A stretch of DNA of 64,000 bases from positions 1 through 64,000 of the forward strand of contig NZ_SSON01000077.1 of the NCBI RefSeq assembly GCF_029871245.1. The letters run 5' to 3'. Each line of letters starts with the position of its first letter. Positions within the stretch are counted from its first letter, which is position 1. Of this stretch, positions 17,193 through 28,753 are shown piece by piece. The position numbers and the translations under genes are program-made. Under the pieces are notes generated by a model. That model was given only the letters and a program-made list of their open reading frames with translations, was not told where the DNA came from and searched no databases. Origin of the DNA: Pseudomonas sp. BN102 (GTDB taxonomy: Bacteria > Pseudomonadota > Gammaproteobacteria > Pseudomonadales > Pseudomonadaceae).

Positions 17193-19301
17193 TCAGACGC
17201 CCGAAGCTTCGGCAGCTTCCACGTCTTTCATCGACAGCTTGATGCGGCCGCGGTTGTCGACGTCCAGAACCAGGACTTTGACTTCCTGGCCTTCCTGCAG
17301 CACGTCGGTGACCTTGTCGATGCGCTTGTCGCTGATCTGCGAGATGTGCACCAGGCCGTCCTTGCCCGGCAGGATGTTGACGAAGGCGCCGAAGTCGACG
17401 ATGCGCTCGACCTTGCCCACGTACACCTTGCCGATTTCGGCTTCAGCGGTGATACCCAGAACGCGCTGACGCGCGGCCTCGGCCGCTTCCTTGGTTTCGC
17501 CGAAGATCTTCACGCTGCCATCGTCTTCGATGTCGATGGAAGCCTTGGTTTCTTCGCAGATCGAACGGATGGTCGCGCCGCCCTTGCCGATGACGTCGCG
17601 GATCTTGTCGGTGTCGATCTTCATCGCGATCATGGTCGGTGCGTTGGCCGACAGCTCGCTGCGGGACTGGGAGATCACCTGGTTCATCTGGCCGAGGATG
17701 TTCAGGCGCGCTTCCAGCGCCTGCTCCAGGGCGATTTCCATGATCTCTTCGGTGATGCCGTTGATCTTGATGTCCATCTGCAGGGCGGTGACGCCCTTGG
17801 CAGTACCGGCAACCTTGAAGTCCATGTCGCCCAGGTGGTCTTCGTCACCCAGGATGTCGGTCAGGACGGCGAACTTGTCACCTTCCTTCACCAGACCCAT
17901 GGCGATACCGGCAACCGGCGCCTTCATCGGCACGCCAGCGTCCATCAGGGCCAGGGAGGCGCCGCAGACGGAAGCCATGGAGCTGGAACCATTGGATTCG
18001 GTGATCTCGGACACTACGCGGATGGTGTAGGGGAACTCGTCGCCTTTCGGCAGCATGGCGGAAACGCCACGACGGGCCAGGCGGCCGTGGCCGATCTCGC
18101 GGCGACCGGCACTGCCCATACGACCGCACTCACCGACCGAGAAGGGCGGGAAGTTGTAGTGCAGCATGAAGGCATCCTTGCGCTCGCCTTCCAGGGTGTC
18201 CAGCAGCTGGGCATCGCGGGCGGTGCCGAGGGTGGCAACCACCAGGGCCTGGGTTTCGCCACGGGTGAACAGGGCGGAACCGTGGGTCTTGCCGAGCACG
18301 CCGACTTCGACTTTCAGCGGACGCACGGTGCGGGTGTCACGGCCGTCGATACGCGGCTTGCCGTTGACGATGTTCTCGCGAACGGTGCGGTATTCGAGCA
18401 GACCGAAGGCGTCCTTCACTTCACCAGCCGGGAACTGGCCGGCTTCCTCGCCAGCGAAGCGGGCGATGACCTGATCACGCAGCTCGTCCAGACGGTTGTA
18501 GCGGTCCTGCTTGATGGTGATGGTGTAGGCCTGGGAGATGGCCTCGCCGAACTCGGCCTTGATGGCGCTGAGCAGGGCGGTGTTCTCGGCCGGGGCGGAC
18601 CAGTTCCAGGTCGGCTTGCCGGCTTCGGCGGCGAATTCCTTGACGGCGTTGATCACGGCCTGGAATTCCTGGTGGGCGAAGAGCACGGCGCCCAGCATCT
18701 GGTCCTCGGTCAGCTCCTGGGCTTCGGACTCAACCATCAGCACCGCGTCCTGAGTACCGGCAACCACCATGTCCAGGCTCGAAGCCTTGAGCTGTTCGTA
18801 GTTGGGGTTCAGCAGGTAGCCGGTCTCTTCGTGGTAGGCCACGCGAGCGGCGCCGATCGGGCCGGCGAAGGGAATGCCGGAGATGGCCAGGGCAGCGGAA
18901 GTACCGATCATGGAGGCGATGTCCGGATCGGTCTTCTTGTTGGTGGAGACCACGGTGCAGATGACCTGCACTTCGTTGAGGAAGCCTTCCGGGAACAGCG
19001 GGCGGATCGGACGGTCGATCAGGCGCGAGGTCAGGGTTTCCTTCTCGGAAGGACGGCCTTCACGCTTGAAGAAACCACCGGGGATGCGGCCGGCAGCGTA
19101 GGTTTTTTCCTGGTAGTGCACGGACAGCGGGAAGAAGCCCTTGCCCGGATCGGCCTGCTTGGCGCCGACCACGGTCACCAGCACGGTGACGTCTTCATCG
19201 ACGGTGACCAGAACTGCACCGGAGGCTTGACGGGCGATACGGCCAGTCTCGAGGGTTACGGTCGATTGACCGAACTGGAATTTCTTGATTACCGGGTTCA
19301 C
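17193..19301 (-). CDS. pnp: Polyribonucleotide nucleotidyltransferase (PNPase)
   Basis: 3'-5' phosphorolytic exoribonuclease of the RNA degradosome. 702 aa, normal length. Two RNase PH-like core domains (~1-220 and ~310-545) are separated by a helical linker, then a KH domain with [12 protein letters not shown] (~555-615) and an S1 domain ([29 protein letters not shown], ~620-690). Downstream of rpsO on the same strand, the conserved rpsO-pnp order. A large inverted repeat lies in the gap between them, where E. coli carries RNase III sites. Confidence 0.98.
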   Translation of the reverse strand: MNPVIKKFQFGQSTVTLETGRIARQASGAVLVTVDEDVTVLVTVVGAKQADPGKGFFPLSVHYQEKTYAAGRIPGGFFKREGRPSEKETLTSRLIDRPIRPLFPEGFLNEVQVICTVVSTNKKTDPDIASMIGTSAALAISGIPFAGPIGAARVAYHEETGYLLNPNYEQLKASSLDMVVAGTQDAVLMVESEAQELTEDQMLGAVLFAHQEFQAVINAVKEFAAEAGKPTWNWSAPAENTALLSAIKAEFGEAISQAYTITIKQDRYNRLDELRDQVIARFAGEEAGQFPAGEVKDAFGLLEYRTVRENIVNGKPRIDGRDTRTVRPLKVEVGVLGKTHGSALFTRGETQALVVATLGTARDAQLLDTLEGERKDAFMLHYNFPPFSVGECGRMGSAGRREIGHGRLARRGVSAMLPKGDEFPYTIRVVSEITESNGSSSMASVCGASLALMDAGVPMKAPVAGIAMGLVKEGDKFAVLTDILGDEDHLGDMDFKVAGTAKGVTALQMDIKINGITEEIMEIALEQALEARLNILGQMNQVISQSRSELSANAPTMIAMKIDTDKIRDVIGKGGATIRSICEETKASIDIEDDGSVKIFGETKEAAEAARQRVLGITAEAEIGKVYVGKVERIVDFGAFVNILPGKDGLVHISQISDKRIDKVTDVLQEGQEVKVLVLDVDNRGRIKLSMKDVEAAEASGV

Positions 19302-19381
19302 GGTGTTTTCCTTCTCTGTGTTGCCTTGGGGGAAATCGGGGGAGTGGCGGGAGTCGGACCCGAGGCAATCCCTGAAAATGC

Positions 19382-19438
19382 TTGAAGCTGGAAAGCCGAA
19401 AGCTGGAACGATGTCCAGCTTCCGGCTTCCAGCTTCAA
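19382..19438. repeat. Near-perfect inverted repeat in the rpsO-pnp gap
   Basis: Bases 19382-19407 and 19414-19438 form a ~25-bp stem with one bulge and one mismatch (TTGAAGCTGGAAAGCC... against GGCTTCCAGCTTCAA). It could form a long hairpin in the rpsO-pnp mRNA and serve as rpsO terminator or RNase III site. A related sequence occurs at 21152-21205. Confidence 0.7.
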
Positions 19439-19453
19439 ACGCGTCTGTGTCGC

Positions 19454-19723
19454 TTAGCGACGCAGACCCAGACGACCGATCAGGGCGCTGTAACGAGAGG
19501 TGTCCTTACCCTTCAGGTAGTCCAGCAGCTTGCGACGCTGGTTAACCATACGGATCAGGCCACGACGGGAGTGGTGGTCTTTGCCGTTGGCCTTGAAGTG
19601 GTCCTGCAGCTTGTTGATGTTGGCGGTCAGCAGGGCAACCTGCACTTCCGGAGAACCGGTATCGCCTTCAGCTTGCTTGTACTCGTTAACGATCTGGGCT
19701 TTTTCTGCAACGCTCAGTGCCAT
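19454..19723 (-). CDS. rpsO: 30S ribosomal protein S15
   Basis: 89 aa, the family's usual length. It binds 16S rRNA helices 20-22 early in 30S assembly. Conserved segments [24 protein letters not shown] and DHHSRRGL...RRKLLDYLK are all present. It lies between truB and pnp on the same strand, as in most gammaproteobacteria. Confidence 0.98.
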   Translation of the reverse strand: MALSVAEKAQIVNEYKQAEGDTGSPEVQVALLTANINKLQDHFKANGKDHHSRRGLIRMVNQRRKLLDYLKGKDTSRYSALIGRLGLRR

Positions 19724-19816
19724 GATGGGCTTCCTCTGAGGTAATAGGCCGGGACCTGCGCCCCGTGTTCAAAAAAGAGGAGTGACCGTGCCTATTAACA
19801 GCCATCCTCGAATCGG

Positions 19817-20734
19817 TCATTCCGACCGAATCAGTCGACGCGGCGCTACGCGCCCGTCATCGCTCACTTCACCGATACCGATGAAGCGACCGGTATGATC
19901 CTGTACTCGCATCATGCCGAACTTCGGCGCTTCCGGAGCCCGCACCGGCTGGCCATGTAGCCAGTAGTAGGCGCTGTGCTCGGTCAACTGGATCAGCGGC
20001 CAATGTTCCAGGCCACTGTCGACGGGCAGGAGGAACTGGTCCAGTGCCTCGTTGCCGCCTTCGGCGTGGGCCTTCTCCAGGGTCTCCAGGCTGATCGCTT
20101 GGGCCAGTGCGAAGGGGCCCGCCTGGGTCCTGCGCAGCTCCGCCACATGGGCCCCGCATCCCAGTACCTGGCCGAGATCCTCGACCAGGGTGCGGATATA
20201 GGTGCCCTTGCTGCAGGCTACGGCCAGTCTTGCCTGGCTGTTTTCACAGGCCAGCAAGTCCAAGCGCGCAATAGTAACAGAACGCGCCTCGCGCTCCACT
20301 ACTTCACCGGCTCGCGCCAGCTTGTAGAGGGGTTGGCCGTCCTTCTTCAGGGCCGAGTACATCGGCGGTATCTGTTTGATTTCACCGCGAAAACGCGGCA
20401 GCAATGCCTCGATTTCCGGGCGACCGACGGTCACCTCCCGACGCTCGACCACTTCGCCTTCGGCATCGCCGGTGGTGGTGGTGACGCCCAGCTGGGCCAG
20501 GGTCTCGTAACCCTTGTCGGCATCCAGCAGGTACTGGGAGAACTTGGTCGCCTCGCCAAAGCACAGCGGCAGCACGCCGGTGGCCAGGGGATCGAGGCTG
20601 CCGGTATGCCCGGCCTTCTCGGCGTTGAGCAGCCAGCGGACCTTCTGCAACGCGGCGTTGGAACTCATGCCACGTGGCTTGTCGAGGATCAGCACGCCGC
20701 TGACGTTACGGCGGATACGTTTCACCTGGGCCAC
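19817..20734 (-). CDS. truB: tRNA pseudouridine-55 synthase
   Basis: 305 aa. It makes pseudouridine 55 in the T-loop of tRNAs. The motif [23 protein letters not shown] holds the catalytic aspartate; [13 protein letters not shown] and a C-terminal PUA-like part are present. It starts 4 bases after the rbfA stop, so it is translationally coupled in the rimP-nusA-infB-rbfA-truB-rpsO-pnp series. Confidence 0.97.
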   Translation of the reverse strand: MAQVKRIRRNVSGVLILDKPRGMSSNAALQKVRWLLNAEKAGHTGSLDPLATGVLPLCFGEATKFSQYLLDADKGYETLAQLGVTTTTGDAEGEVVERREVTVGRPEIEALLPRFRGEIKQIPPMYSALKKDGQPLYKLARAGEVVEREARSVTIARLDLLACENSQARLAVACSKGTYIRTLVEDLGQVLGCGAHVAELRRTQAGPFALAQAISLETLEKAHAEGGNEALDQFLLPVDSGLEHWPLIQLTEHSAYYWLHGQPVRAPEAPKFGMMRVQDHTGRFIGIGEVSDDGRVAPRRLIRSE

Positions 20735-20738
20735 GCGA

Positions 20739-21128
20739 TCACTCCTCGTCGTTGCCCGGGTGCTTGCGGTCTTCTGCTACAGCGCGTTCGATCAGCGCGG
20801 ACAGCTCGGCCCCGCGGCGGATGCTGGCGTCGTAGTGGAAGTGCAGTTGCGGCACGCTGCGCAGTTTCATGGCCTTGCCCAGTTGCATGCGCAGGAAGCC
20901 TGCGGCGTCCTGGAGGATATCCAGGTTGAGCTTGACCTTCTCGGCATTGTCGTCCTGCCCCATGACGGTGATGAACACCTTGGAGTGGGACAGGTCGCGG
21001 CTCACGTCGACCGCGGTGATGGTCACCAGACCCAGACGCGGATCCTTGATCTCGCGTTGGATCAGCAGCGCCAGCTCACGCTGCATCTGGTCGCCGATGC
21101 GTTGGGTACGGCTGTAGTCTTTAGCCAT
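20739..21128 (-). CDS. rbfA: Ribosome-binding factor A
   Basis: 129 aa. A KH-type 30S maturation and cold-adaptation factor. Typical N-terminus [32 protein letters not shown] and the core [13 protein letters not shown]...[22 protein letters not shown] are present. It is between infB and truB; a 54-bp inverted repeat lies just upstream. Confidence 0.97.
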   Translation of the reverse strand: MAKDYSRTQRIGDQMQRELALLIQREIKDPRLGLVTITAVDVSRDLSHSKVFITVMGQDDNAEKVKLNLDILQDAAGFLRMQLGKAMKLRSVPQLHFHYDASIRRGAELSALIERAVAEDRKHPGNDEE

Positions 21129-21151
21129 TTCGTTTCACTCATGAACGCTAA

Positions 21152-21205
21152 AAGTCGAAAGCCAGGAGTGGAAAGCGTTGGCTTCCAGCTCCTGGCTCCC
21201 GACTT
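21152..21205. repeat. Inverted repeat in the infB-rbfA gap
   Basis: Bases 21152-21176 and 21181-21205 are imperfect inverses (AAGTCGAAAGCCAGGAG... against CTCCTGGCTCCCGACTT). The arms carry CTTCCAGCT, as in the rpsO-pnp repeat. In the mRNA it would form a long hairpin between infB and rbfA. Confidence 0.65.
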
Positions 21206-21221
21206 GTGGCAAGCGCGGCAC

Positions 21222-23768
21222 TTACAGCGTGCGCGCCACCTGGACCTTCTCGAAGACTTCGATCTTGTCGCCGACCTTGACGTCGTTGTAGCTCTTCACG
21301 CCGATACCGCACTCCATGCCGGCACGGACTTCGGCAACGTCGTCCTTGAAGCGGCGCAGGGACTCCAGTTCGCCCTCGAAGATCACCACGTCGTCGCGCA
21401 GTACGCGGATCGGACGGTTGCGGTGTACCAGACCCTCGGTAACCATGCAGCCGGCAATCGCGCCGAACTTCGGCGAACGGAACACGTCGCGCACTTCGGC
21501 GATACCCAGGATGTTCTCCCGGACTTCGCTGCCGAGCATGCCGGACAGTGCTTTCTTAACGTCTTCGATGATGTCGTAGATGATGTTGTAGTAGCGCAGG
21601 TCCAGGCCTTCCTGCTCGACGATCTTGCGTGCGCCGGCATCAGCACGCACGTTGAAGCCGAACAGTACGGCGTTGGACGCCAGCGCCAGGTTTGCGTCGC
21701 TCTCGGTGATACCACCGACACCGCCGCCGACCACACGCACCTGCACTTCCTCGTTGCCGAGGTCGGCCAGGGCGCCCTGCAGGGCCTCGAGAGAACCACG
21801 CACATCGGACTTGAGCACGATGTTGAGGGTCTTCTTCTCGTCCTGGCCCATGCTTTCGAAGATGTTCTCCAGCTTGGAAGACTGCTGACGAGCCAGCTTG
21901 ACCTCGCGGAACTTACCTTGACGGAACAGGGCGACTTCGCGGGCCTTCTTCTCGTCGGCAACTACGGTCAGGTCGTCACCGGCGTCCGGGGTGCCGTCCA
22001 AGCCGAGGATCTCGACCGGAATGGACGGGCCAGCTTCTTTCACCGGCTTGCCGTTCTCGTCGAGCATGGCACGGACGCGACCGTAGTTGACGCCACAGAG
22101 GACCATGTCGCCCTGACGCAGGGTACCGTCCTGGACCAGCACGGTAGCCACTGGGCCACGGCCCTTGTCCAGACGGGACTCGACCACCACGCCACGGCCC
22201 GGGGCCGACGGGGTCGCGGTGAGTTCCAGTACCTCGGCCTGCAGCAGTACTGCTTCCAGCAGTTCGTCAACGCCGGTACCGACCTTGGCCGATACAGGCA
22301 CGAACTGGGTGTCGCCACCCCACTCTTCCGGGATCACGTCACGGCCGGCCAGATCATTCTTGATCCGGTCCAGGTCGGCTTCCGGCTTGTCGATCTTGTT
22401 CACCGCGACCACGATCGGCACGCCAGCCGCTTTCGCGTGCTGTACGGCTTCTTCGGTCTGCGGCATCACGCCGTCGTCGGCCGCCACCACCAGGATGACA
22501 ATGTCGGTGGCCTTGGCGCCACGGGCACGCATGGCGGTAAACGCTGCGTGGCCCGGGGTGTCGAGGAAGGTCACCATGCCGCGGTCGGTTTCCACGTGGT
22601 AGGCGCCGATGTGCTGGGTGATGCCACCCGCCTCGCCACTGGCCACCTTGGTACGGCGGATGTAGTCGAGCAGAGAGGTCTTGCCATGGTCGACGTGACC
22701 CATCACGGTCACTACCGGCGCACGAGTCAGGGCCTCGCCCTCGAACCGCAGGGACTCCGCCAGTTGCTCCTCCAGGGCGTTCTCGTTGACCAGCTTGACC
22801 TTGTGGCCGAATTCTTCGGCGATCAGCTGGCCGGTTTCCCGGTCGAGCACCTGGTTGATGGTCACCGGGGTGCCCATCTTGAACATGAACTTGACGACTT
22901 CCGCGCCCTTGACGGTCATCTGCGCAGCCAGTTCGGCCACTGTGATGGTCTCGCCAATGCTGACTTCACGCACGATGGGTCCTGTTGGGCTCTGGAACCC
23001 ATGTTGGTTACGCTTCTTCAGCTTGGACTTGCCGCCTCGGCCGCCGCGACGGAAGGAATCACTCTCTTCCTCCGTGCTGCGCGGCGCGACTCGGGGAGCC
23101 GGAGCCTTTTCCTTCTCCTTGATCGAAGGACGGTGCTGCGCATGCTTGCGATCGCGGCGCTCGTCCTCGTCACGAGCACGCTCGGGACGACGAACTTCTT
23201 CCTTCTTGCGTTCGACGGCCGCACCCGGAGCCGGTGCAGCAGCGCCTGCCACGGCAGCCACAGGGGCGACGGCGGCAACCGGTTCTGCGGCCGCGGCAGC
23301 AGTCTGTGCCTCGGCCGGAGCGGCCCGGACCACAGCATCCTTGGCACGGGCGTCAGCCTCGCGGCGGGCGGCCTCTTCGGCGCGCCGGCGAGCTTCTTCC
23401 TCGGCCTTCAGGCGAGCAGCTTCTTCCGCAGCGCGCTGCTCTTCGAGCTCGCGCTGGCGTTCGGCCTCGATCTCGTCGGGGCTGCGTTTGACGTACGTCT
23501 TCTTCTTACGTACTTCAACGTTGATGGTCTTGCTACCGGCGACCCTCAGCGTGGTAGTGGTCTTGCGCTGCAAGGTGATCTTGCGCGGCTCTTCGACTCG
23601 CTCGCCGTGGCTGCTCTTGAGATGAGCCAGCAGGGCCTGCTTCTCATTGTCGGTCACAACTTGCTCGGCGCTGGTGTGCGGCAATCCCGCCTCGCGCATC
23701 TGCAGCAGCAGGCGCTCCACCGGTGTATCGACCACTTGGGCCAGTTCTTTCACCGTGACTTGCGTCAT
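21222..23768 (-). CDS. infB: Translation initiation factor IF-2
   Basis: 848 aa. The N-terminal IF2_N domains ([21 protein letters not shown]) are followed by a long charged/alanine-rich linker (~95-270), then the GTPase domain with G1 [10 protein letters not shown]3 DTPGH and G4 NKID, then domains II-IV. It places fMet-tRNA on the 30S subunit. The initiator tRNA gene lies upstream in the same gene series. It starts 26 bases after the nusA stop codon. Confidence 0.98.
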   Translation of the reverse strand: MTQVTVKELAQVVDTPVERLLLQMREAGLPHTSAEQVVTDNEKQALLAHLKSSHGERVEEPRKITLQRKTTTTLRVAGSKTINVEVRKKKTYVKRSPDEIEAERQRELEEQRAAEEAARLKAEEEARRRAEEAARREADARAKDAVVRAAPAEAQTAAAAAEPVAAVAPVAAVAGAAAPAPGAAVERKKEEVRRPERARDEDERRDRKHAQHRPSIKEKEKAPAPRVAPRSTEEESDSFRRGGRGGKSKLKKRNQHGFQSPTGPIVREVSIGETITVAELAAQMTVKGAEVVKFMFKMGTPVTINQVLDRETGQLIAEEFGHKVKLVNENALEEQLAESLRFEGEALTRAPVVTVMGHVDHGKTSLLDYIRRTKVASGEAGGITQHIGAYHVETDRGMVTFLDTPGHAAFTAMRARGAKATDIVILVVAADDGVMPQTEEAVQHAKAAGVPIVVAVNKIDKPEADLDRIKNDLAGRDVIPEEWGGDTQFVPVSAKVGTGVDELLEAVLLQAEVLELTATPSAPGRGVVVESRLDKGRGPVATVLVQDGTLRQGDMVLCGVNYGRVRAMLDENGKPVKEAGPSIPVEILGLDGTPDAGDDLTVVADEKKAREVALFRQGKFREVKLARQQSSKLENIFESMGQDEKKTLNIVLKSDVRGSLEALQGALADLGNEEVQVRVVGGGVGGITESDANLALASNAVLFGFNVRADAGARKIVEQEGLDLRYYNIIYDIIEDVKKALSGMLGSEVRENILGIAEVRDVFRSPKFGAIAGCMVTEGLVHRNRPIRVLRDDVVIFEGELESLRRFKDDVAEVRAGMECGIGVKSYNDVKVGDKIEVFEKVQVARTL

Positions 23769-23794
23769 GCACTTCTCTCCTCAGGCCGCGATAC

Positions 23795-25276
23795 TTACTC
23801 GAACCAGTGGGCTCGGGCGGCCATGATCAGCTTGCCGGCACGCTCTTCGTCCATGCCGTCGATGTCGAGCAGGTCGTCGATCGATTGCTCGGCCAGATCT
23901 TCGCGGTTAATAACGCCACGTACGGCGAGTTCCACAGCCAGGTCCTTGTTCATGCCTTCCAGGGAAAGCAGGTCTTCGGCAGGCTGGGCGTCCGCCAGCT
24001 TCTCTTCGGTCGCGATGGCCTTGGTCAGCAGACGGTCTTTCGCACGCGCACGCAGCTCGTTGACGATCTCTTCGTCGAAGCCTTCGATGCTGAGCATCTC
24101 TTCCATCGGCACGTAGGCGATTTCTTCCAGGCTGGTGAAGCCTTCTTCGACCAGTACCTGGGCCAGCTCCTCATCCACCTCCAGTTCATCTACGAAGGCG
24201 CGCAGGATGCCGCCGGTCTCGGCTTGCTGCTTGGCCTGGATGTCCGCTTCGGTCATCACGTTCAGGGTCCAGCCGGTGAGCTGGCTGGCCAGGCGAACGT
24301 TCTGACCACCACGGCCAATGGCCTGGGCCAGGTTGTCCTCGGCAACGGCGATGTCCATGGCATGGGCATCCTCGTCGACGATGATCGCCACCACTTCGGC
24401 CGGGGCCATGGCGTTGATCACGAACTGTGCGGGGTTGTCGTCCCACAGGACAATATCGACACGCTCACCGCCCAATTCGCCGGATACGGCCTGGACGCGG
24501 GAACCGCGCATGCCGATGCAGGCACCCTGCGGGTCGATCCGCTTGTCCTTGGAGCGGACGGCGATCTTGGCGCGGGAACCCGAGTCACGGGACGCGGCCA
24601 TCACTTCGATGAGCTCTTCGGCGATTTCCGGCACTTCGATGCGGAACAGCTCGATCAGCATCTGCGGCGCGGTGCGCGACAGGATCAGCTGCGGACCGCG
24701 GTTCTCGGTGCGGATTTCCTTCAGCAGGGCACGCACGCGGGCGCCGACGCGGAAGGTCTCGCGGGGGATGATGTCTTCGCGGGCCAGCAGCGCCTCGGCA
24801 TTGTTGCCCAGGTCGACGATGACGTTATCGCGGGTTACCTTCTTCACGGTGCCGGAAATGATGTCGCCCAGCTTCTCGCGGTACGCCTCTACCACTTGCG
24901 CACGCTCGGCCTCGCGAACCTTCTGCACGATGACCTGCTTGGCGGTCTGGGCAGCGATACGGCCGAACTCGATGGACTCGATCTTCTCTTCGACCACGTC
25001 GCCCAGCTTGGCGCTTTCGTCCTTCTCGCGGGCCTGCTCGAGGGTCAGCTCGGCGGCCGGGTTCTCCAGCTCTTCTTCATCGACCACGGCCCAGCGACGG
25101 AACGTGTCGTAGTTGCCGTTGTGGCGATTGATCTCCACACGCAGGTCGACTTCGTCCTCAAAACGCTTCTTGGTAGCAGTGGCCAGGGCCAGCTCCAGTG
25201 CCTCGAAAATCACGCCAGCCGGTACACCCTTTTCGTTGGATACCGACTCAACAACCAGCAGTACTTCTTTGCTCAT
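23795..25276 (-). CDS. nusA: Transcription termination/antitermination factor NusA
   Basis: 493 aa from ATG at 25276, giving the standard N-terminus [19 protein letters not shown]; the frame is open 7 codons further upstream. Domains in order: N-terminal RNAP-binding (~1-125), S1 (~135-200), KH1 and KH2 (~200-345, including [13 protein letters not shown] and [13 protein letters not shown]), and two C-terminal acidic helix-hairpin-helix repeats (~365-490). It is downstream of rimP with a ~47-base gap. Confidence 0.98.
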   Translation of the reverse strand: MSKEVLLVVESVSNEKGVPAGVIFEALELALATATKKRFEDEVDLRVEINRHNGNYDTFRRWAVVDEEELENPAAELTLEQAREKDESAKLGDVVEEKIESIEFGRIAAQTAKQVIVQKVREAERAQVVEAYREKLGDIISGTVKKVTRDNVIVDLGNNAEALLAREDIIPRETFRVGARVRALLKEIRTENRGPQLILSRTAPQMLIELFRIEVPEIAEELIEVMAASRDSGSRAKIAVRSKDKRIDPQGACIGMRGSRVQAVSGELGGERVDIVLWDDNPAQFVINAMAPAEVVAIIVDEDAHAMDIAVAEDNLAQAIGRGGQNVRLASQLTGWTLNVMTEADIQAKQQAETGGILRAFVDELEVDEELAQVLVEEGFTSLEEIAYVPMEEMLSIEGFDEEIVNELRARAKDRLLTKAIATEEKLADAQPAEDLLSLEGMNKDLAVELAVRGVINREDLAEQSIDDLLDIDGMDEERAGKLIMAARAHWFE

Positions 25277-25323
25277 CGTACGCCTCGCCTTTCGCAATCC
25301 ATTGGATCCGCGGGATCCGCGTC

Positions 25324-25782
25324 TCAGTCAAAACGGGGAATGATGTTGGCCTTGTCGATCGACTCGATCGGAAGGAGGAACTCGCGGTCTTCAATGAGAA
25401 CCACCACGTCCTGCTCCTCCACCCCGCGGAGGAGCCCCTGGAAATTGCGCCGCCCTTCGAAAGGCGACCGCAGCTTGATCTTGACCAACTCGCCGGCGTG
25501 GGCCGCGAACTGTTCAAGGGTGAACAGCGGACGATCCATACCCGGCGACGATACTTCGAGGGTGTACTCACTGCTGATCGGGTCCTCGACGTCGAGCACG
25601 CCACTGATCTGCCGACTCACTTTCTCGCAGTCGTCGACCAGGATGCCGTTTTCGTGATCGATATAGACTCGCAGCAGCGAATGCCGCCCTTGAGACAGGA
25701 ACTCGATGCCCCAGCACTGATAACCGAGCGCTTCGACTACCGGGGCCAACAAGGCCTGCAACTGTTCTAGCTTGCTCGACAC
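25324..25782 (-). CDS. rimP: Ribosome maturation factor RimP
   Basis: 152 aa. A 30S assembly factor. N-terminal domain with [27 protein letters not shown] and the linker [10 protein letters not shown] are characteristic, followed by an Sm-like C-terminal domain. It is the first protein gene after the initiator tRNA and two terminator-like hairpins, an arrangement like the E. coli metY-rimP-nusA-infB operon. Confidence 0.97.
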   Translation of the reverse strand: MSSKLEQLQALLAPVVEALGYQCWGIEFLSQGRHSLLRVYIDHENGILVDDCEKVSRQISGVLDVEDPISSEYTLEVSSPGMDRPLFTLEQFAAHAGELVKIKLRSPFEGRRNFQGLLRGVEEQDVVVLIEDREFLLPIESIDKANIIPRFD

Positions 25783-25810
25783 CTGATTGCCTCTCGCATG
25801 CTGTGCAAAT

Positions 25811-25832
25811 AAAAAATGGGCGAAACGCCCAT
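25811..25832 (-). terminator. Intrinsic terminator/attenuator upstream of rimP
   Basis: On the minus strand ATGGGCG-TTT-CGCCCAT runs into six T residues, about 30 bases before the rimP start. Located in the leader of the rimP-nusA operon, it may attenuate read-through from the tRNA or from an upstream promoter. NusA-dependent control is known for the E. coli operon; for this site it is inference. Confidence 0.75.
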
Positions 25833-25878
25833 CCCTTCAAAACCGCCTGATCTGTGATCGGAGGCCAACTGTCCAGCT

Positions 25879-25903
25879 AGCAAAAAGCCCCTAAAAAGGG
25901 GCT
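25879..25903 (-). terminator. Terminator after initiator tRNA
   Basis: Minus strand AAGCCCC-TTTTTA-GGGGCTT followed by TTT, about 11 bases past the tRNA 3' end. Confidence 0.85.
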
Positions 25904-25913
25904 TCGCGACTAC

Positions 25914-25990
<77 letters not shown>

Positions 25991-26058
25991 TCAAAGCTGG
26001 TGCGAGAGTATACGGCCAGCACCTTGCATGGTCAACCGCACATCCCACTAAGAAGAAA

Positions 26059-26077
26059 GCCCGCATTGCTGCGGGCG
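26059..26077 (-). terminator. Hairpin between the two tRNAs
   Basis: GCCCGCA-GCAA-TGCGGGC on the minus strand followed by TTTCTT, a probable terminator downstream of tRNA-Leu. Confidence 0.7.
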
Positions 26078-26088
26078 TTCCTTTTGTA

Positions 26089-26174
26089 TGGTACCGAGGA
26101 GGGGACTCGAACCCCTACAGCCTATGGCCACTACCACCTCAAGGTAGCGTGTCTACCAATTCCACCACCTCGGC
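26089..26174 (-). tRNA. tRNA-Leu (GAG)
   Basis: 86 nt with CCA encoded. Acceptor GCCGAGG/CCTCGGT, D-loop AATTGGTAGACAC, anticodon loop TTGAGGT (anticodon GAG), long class II variable arm, and T-arm GGGTTCGAGTCCC. It follows secG by 10 bases on the same strand, the usual Pseudomonas order. Confidence 0.98.
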
Positions 26175-26184
26175 AAAACTTGCC

Positions 26185-26568
26185 TTACTTCTGCTCTGGA
26201 GCCTGAGGTACGTCAGCCGCATTGCCTGCTGGCTTTTGCTCTTCGAGCACCGGCACATCATCAGCTGCCGGCTTGCTTGGCTGGACTTCGAGAGCCGCCG
26301 GATCCGGCAGGCCTACGTTGCTCAGCGCATCAGCCTTTTCATTAGCGAAGAACGCTAAGCCCAGGCTGGTAATGAAAAAAACCGCGGCGAGTATAGCAGT
26401 AACTCTACTCAAAAAGGTAGCGGAACCTTGGCTTCCGAACACGGTTGCCGAAGCACCGGAACCGAAGGACGCACCAGCATCCGCACCCTTGCCCTGCTGG
26501 ACCAGCACCAGGCCTACCACGCCCAGGGCAACCAGCAAGTGCACTACAACAATGACAGTTTCCAGCAT
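26185..26568 (-). CDS. secG: Protein-export membrane protein SecG
   Basis: 127 aa from the ATG at 26568 ([28 protein letters not shown]). Two membrane helices (~3-22 and ~50-72) with the conserved [24 protein letters not shown] loop, then a Pro/Ala/Glu-rich tail longer than in E. coli. It is a component of the SecYEG translocon. It starts 4 bases after the tpiA stop. Confidence 0.95.
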   Translation of the reverse strand: MLETVIVVVHLLVALGVVGLVLVQQGKGADAGASFGSGASATVFGSQGSATFLSRVTAILAAVFFITSLGLAFFANEKADALSNVGLPDPAALEVQPSKPAADDVPVLEEQKPAGNAADVPQAPEQK

Positions 26569-26572
26569 CTCG

Positions 26573-27328
26573 TCAGCTTCCTGCGGCGCGACAGATCGCA
26601 CCGAACTCATCCGCATTCAGGGAAGCACCACCAACGAGCCCCCCATCGATATCCGGCATGCCGAACAAGTCGGCCGCACTGGCCGCCTTCACACTGCCGC
26701 CGTACAGAATCCGTACACCGCGAGCGACTTCAGCATTCTCCGCCGAGAGCCGCGACCGGATAGCGGCGTGCACTTCCTGCGCCTGCTGCGGCGAGGCTGT
26801 CAGCCCCGTACCTATGGCCCAAACCGGCTCATAAGCGATTACCGCCTGCGCAAACGCACCTACGCCAAGCTCCTCGATCACGCTACCCAGCTGACGCCCC
26901 ACAACTTCGAGCGTCTTGCCGGCTTCGCGCTGCTCTTGGGTCTCACCGACACAGAGCACCGGTACCAGACCACAGGATTGAGCAGCAGCGAACTTGCGAC
27001 TCACGATTTCGTCGCTTTCACCCAGAATCAGGCGACGCTCCGAATGACCAACCAAGACCAGCTTGCAACCTACATCCACCAACTGGCTCGCTGCAATCTC
27101 TCCAGTGAGGGCTCCCTGCACCGGCTCGACCGCACAATCCTGCGCACCTACGACAATTGACTTGTCGCCCAGGCCCTGAAGGACCTGATTGATGTACAGA
27201 CAGGGCGGCATGACCGCAACTTCGACTCCAGCAGGCAAGACCAATTGGCGCAAGCCTTCGATCAGCTCTGCGACACTGGCGCGGGTACCGTGCATTTTCC
27301 AGTTACCGGCTACCAAAGGTCGGCGCAT
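26573..27328 (-). CDS. tpiA: Triosephosphate isomerase
   Basis: 251 aa. Interconverts dihydroxyacetone phosphate and glyceraldehyde-3-phosphate. The N-terminal AGNWKMHG lysine, the catalytic histidine in VGHSERR, the catalytic glutamate in [11 protein letters not shown] and the phosphate loop YGGSVK are all intact. Lies between glmM and secG on the minus strand. Confidence 0.98.
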   Translation of the reverse strand: MRRPLVAGNWKMHGTRASVAELIEGLRQLVLPAGVEVAVMPPCLYINQVLQGLGDKSIVVGAQDCAVEPVQGALTGEIAASQLVDVGCKLVLVGHSERRLILGESDEIVSRKFAAAQSCGLVPVLCVGETQEQREAGKTLEVVGRQLGSVIEELGVGAFAQAVIAYEPVWAIGTGLTASPQQAQEVHAAIRSRLSAENAEVARGVRILYGGSVKAASAADLFGMPDIDGGLVGGASLNADEFGAICRAAGS

Positions 27329-27393
27329 GCTTTATCTCGTCGATCAAAGTGGGCGCAGATATTACCCAAGTGATTTGCAACTAGCAAGACAAA

Positions 27394-28734
27394 TCAAGCA
27401 CATACCTCTGTAACGACCTTCGCCAGCTCTTCGGCATAGCCGCGCACCAGCGTTTCATCGTCGCCTTCGACCATTACCCGCACAAGCGGCTCGGTCCCGG
27501 ACTTGCGCAGCAGCACGCGGCCGCGCCCCGCCATCTCCTCGGTGACGCGGGCAGATGCATTCTGCACGGCCGGATGGCTGACCGGATCGACATCACCACC
27601 GGCATAGCGCACGTTGATCAACACCTGCGGGCACTTACGCATGCCCTGGCGCGCTTCGGCCAGGGACTGGCCACTGCGCTGCAGCGCCATCAACACCTGC
27701 AATGCGGCGACGATGGCGTCACCGGTGGTGGTGAAATGGCTGCAGACGATATGGCCGGAATTTTCACCGCCCAGCGTCCAGTCATTGGCCTGGAGCTCGC
27801 TCATCACGTAGCGGTCGCCGACCTTGGCGCGAACGAAGGGAACCTCGAGGTCCTTGAGCGCCAGTTCCAGACCGAGGTTGCTCATCAGCGTGCCCACCAC
27901 GCCGCCGCTCAACTTGCCGCGACCATGGAGATCCCGGGCAATCAGGTAGATCAGCTCATCACCGTCCACCACGGCCCCGGTGTGGTCGACCATCAGCACC
28001 CGGTCACCGTCGCCATCGAAGGCAATACCGATGTCCGCATGCTGGTCGATGACTGCAGCCTGCAGACTAGCCATATGGGTGGAGCCGCAACGGTCGTTGA
28101 TGTTGAGGCCGTTCGGCTGCGCCGCGAACACGCTCACCTGGGCGCCCAGCTCACGGAACACGCTGGGCGCGACCTTGTAGGTGGCGCCATGGGCGCAATC
28201 CACCAGCAGCTTGAGACCGGCGAAATCGGTGCTGACCGGGGTGGTGCTCTTACAGAACTCGATGTAGCGACCGGCAGCGTCGTTGATCCGGGAAACCTTG
28301 CCGAGCTGTGCCGAGTCGACCACCGTCATCGGCTGGTCCAGCAGCTCCTCGATCATCAATTCCACCTCGTCGGAGAGCTTGGCGCCCTTGCCGGAGAAGA
28401 ATTTGATGCCGTTGTCTTCATGGGGATTGTGGGACGCGCTGATAACGATGCCCGCATCGGCCAGGAAGGTACGGGTCAGGTAGGCGATGGCCGGGGTCGG
28501 CATCGGGCCGAGCAGCATCACGTCGGCACCGGCGGCAACCAGGCCGGCCTCGAGGGCGGACTCGAACATGTATCCGGAAATCCGCGTGTCCTTGCCGATC
28601 AGGATGCGGCACTTGCCTTGCTTGCGGAACGCCATGCCAGCGGCCCAGCCAAGCTTGAGCATGAAATCCGGAGTAATCGGGAATTGCCCTACGTGCCCGC
28701 GAATACCGTCGGTGCCAAAGTACTTTCTGCTCAT
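27394..28734 (-). CDS. glmM: Phosphoglucosamine mutase
   Basis: 446 aa from the ATG at 28734 ([13 protein letters not shown]); the frame is open well upstream into folP's tail but this start gives the standard N-terminus. It converts glucosamine-6-phosphate to glucosamine-1-phosphate for peptidoglycan and LPS. The phosphoserine loop [12 protein letters not shown], metal loop DGDGDR and sugar loop GGENSGH are present. Downstream of folP by 19 bases. Confidence 0.98.
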   Translation of the reverse strand: MSRKYFGTDGIRGHVGQFPITPDFMLKLGWAAGMAFRKQGKCRILIGKDTRISGYMFESALEAGLVAAGADVMLLGPMPTPAIAYLTRTFLADAGIVISASHNPHEDNGIKFFSGKGAKLSDEVELMIEELLDQPMTVVDSAQLGKVSRINDAAGRYIEFCKSTTPVSTDFAGLKLLVDCAHGATYKVAPSVFRELGAQVSVFAAQPNGLNINDRCGSTHMASLQAAVIDQHADIGIAFDGDGDRVLMVDHTGAVVDGDELIYLIARDLHGRGKLSGGVVGTLMSNLGLELALKDLEVPFVRAKVGDRYVMSELQANDWTLGGENSGHIVCSHFTTTGDAIVAALQVLMALQRSGQSLAEARQGMRKCPQVLINVRYAGGDVDPVSHPAVQNASARVTEEMAGRGRVLLRKSGTEPLVRVMVEGDDETLVRGYAEELAKVVTEVCA

Positions 28735-28753
28735 GAATATGCTCCGTGTTTTC

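Noticed and set aside
20514-24116. Long open frame (1200 codons) on the plus strand opposite truB-rbfA-infB
   Set aside because: It is antisense to three certain genes, has low-complexity His/Gly/Leu-rich translation and no domain; GC-rich third positions keep such frames open.
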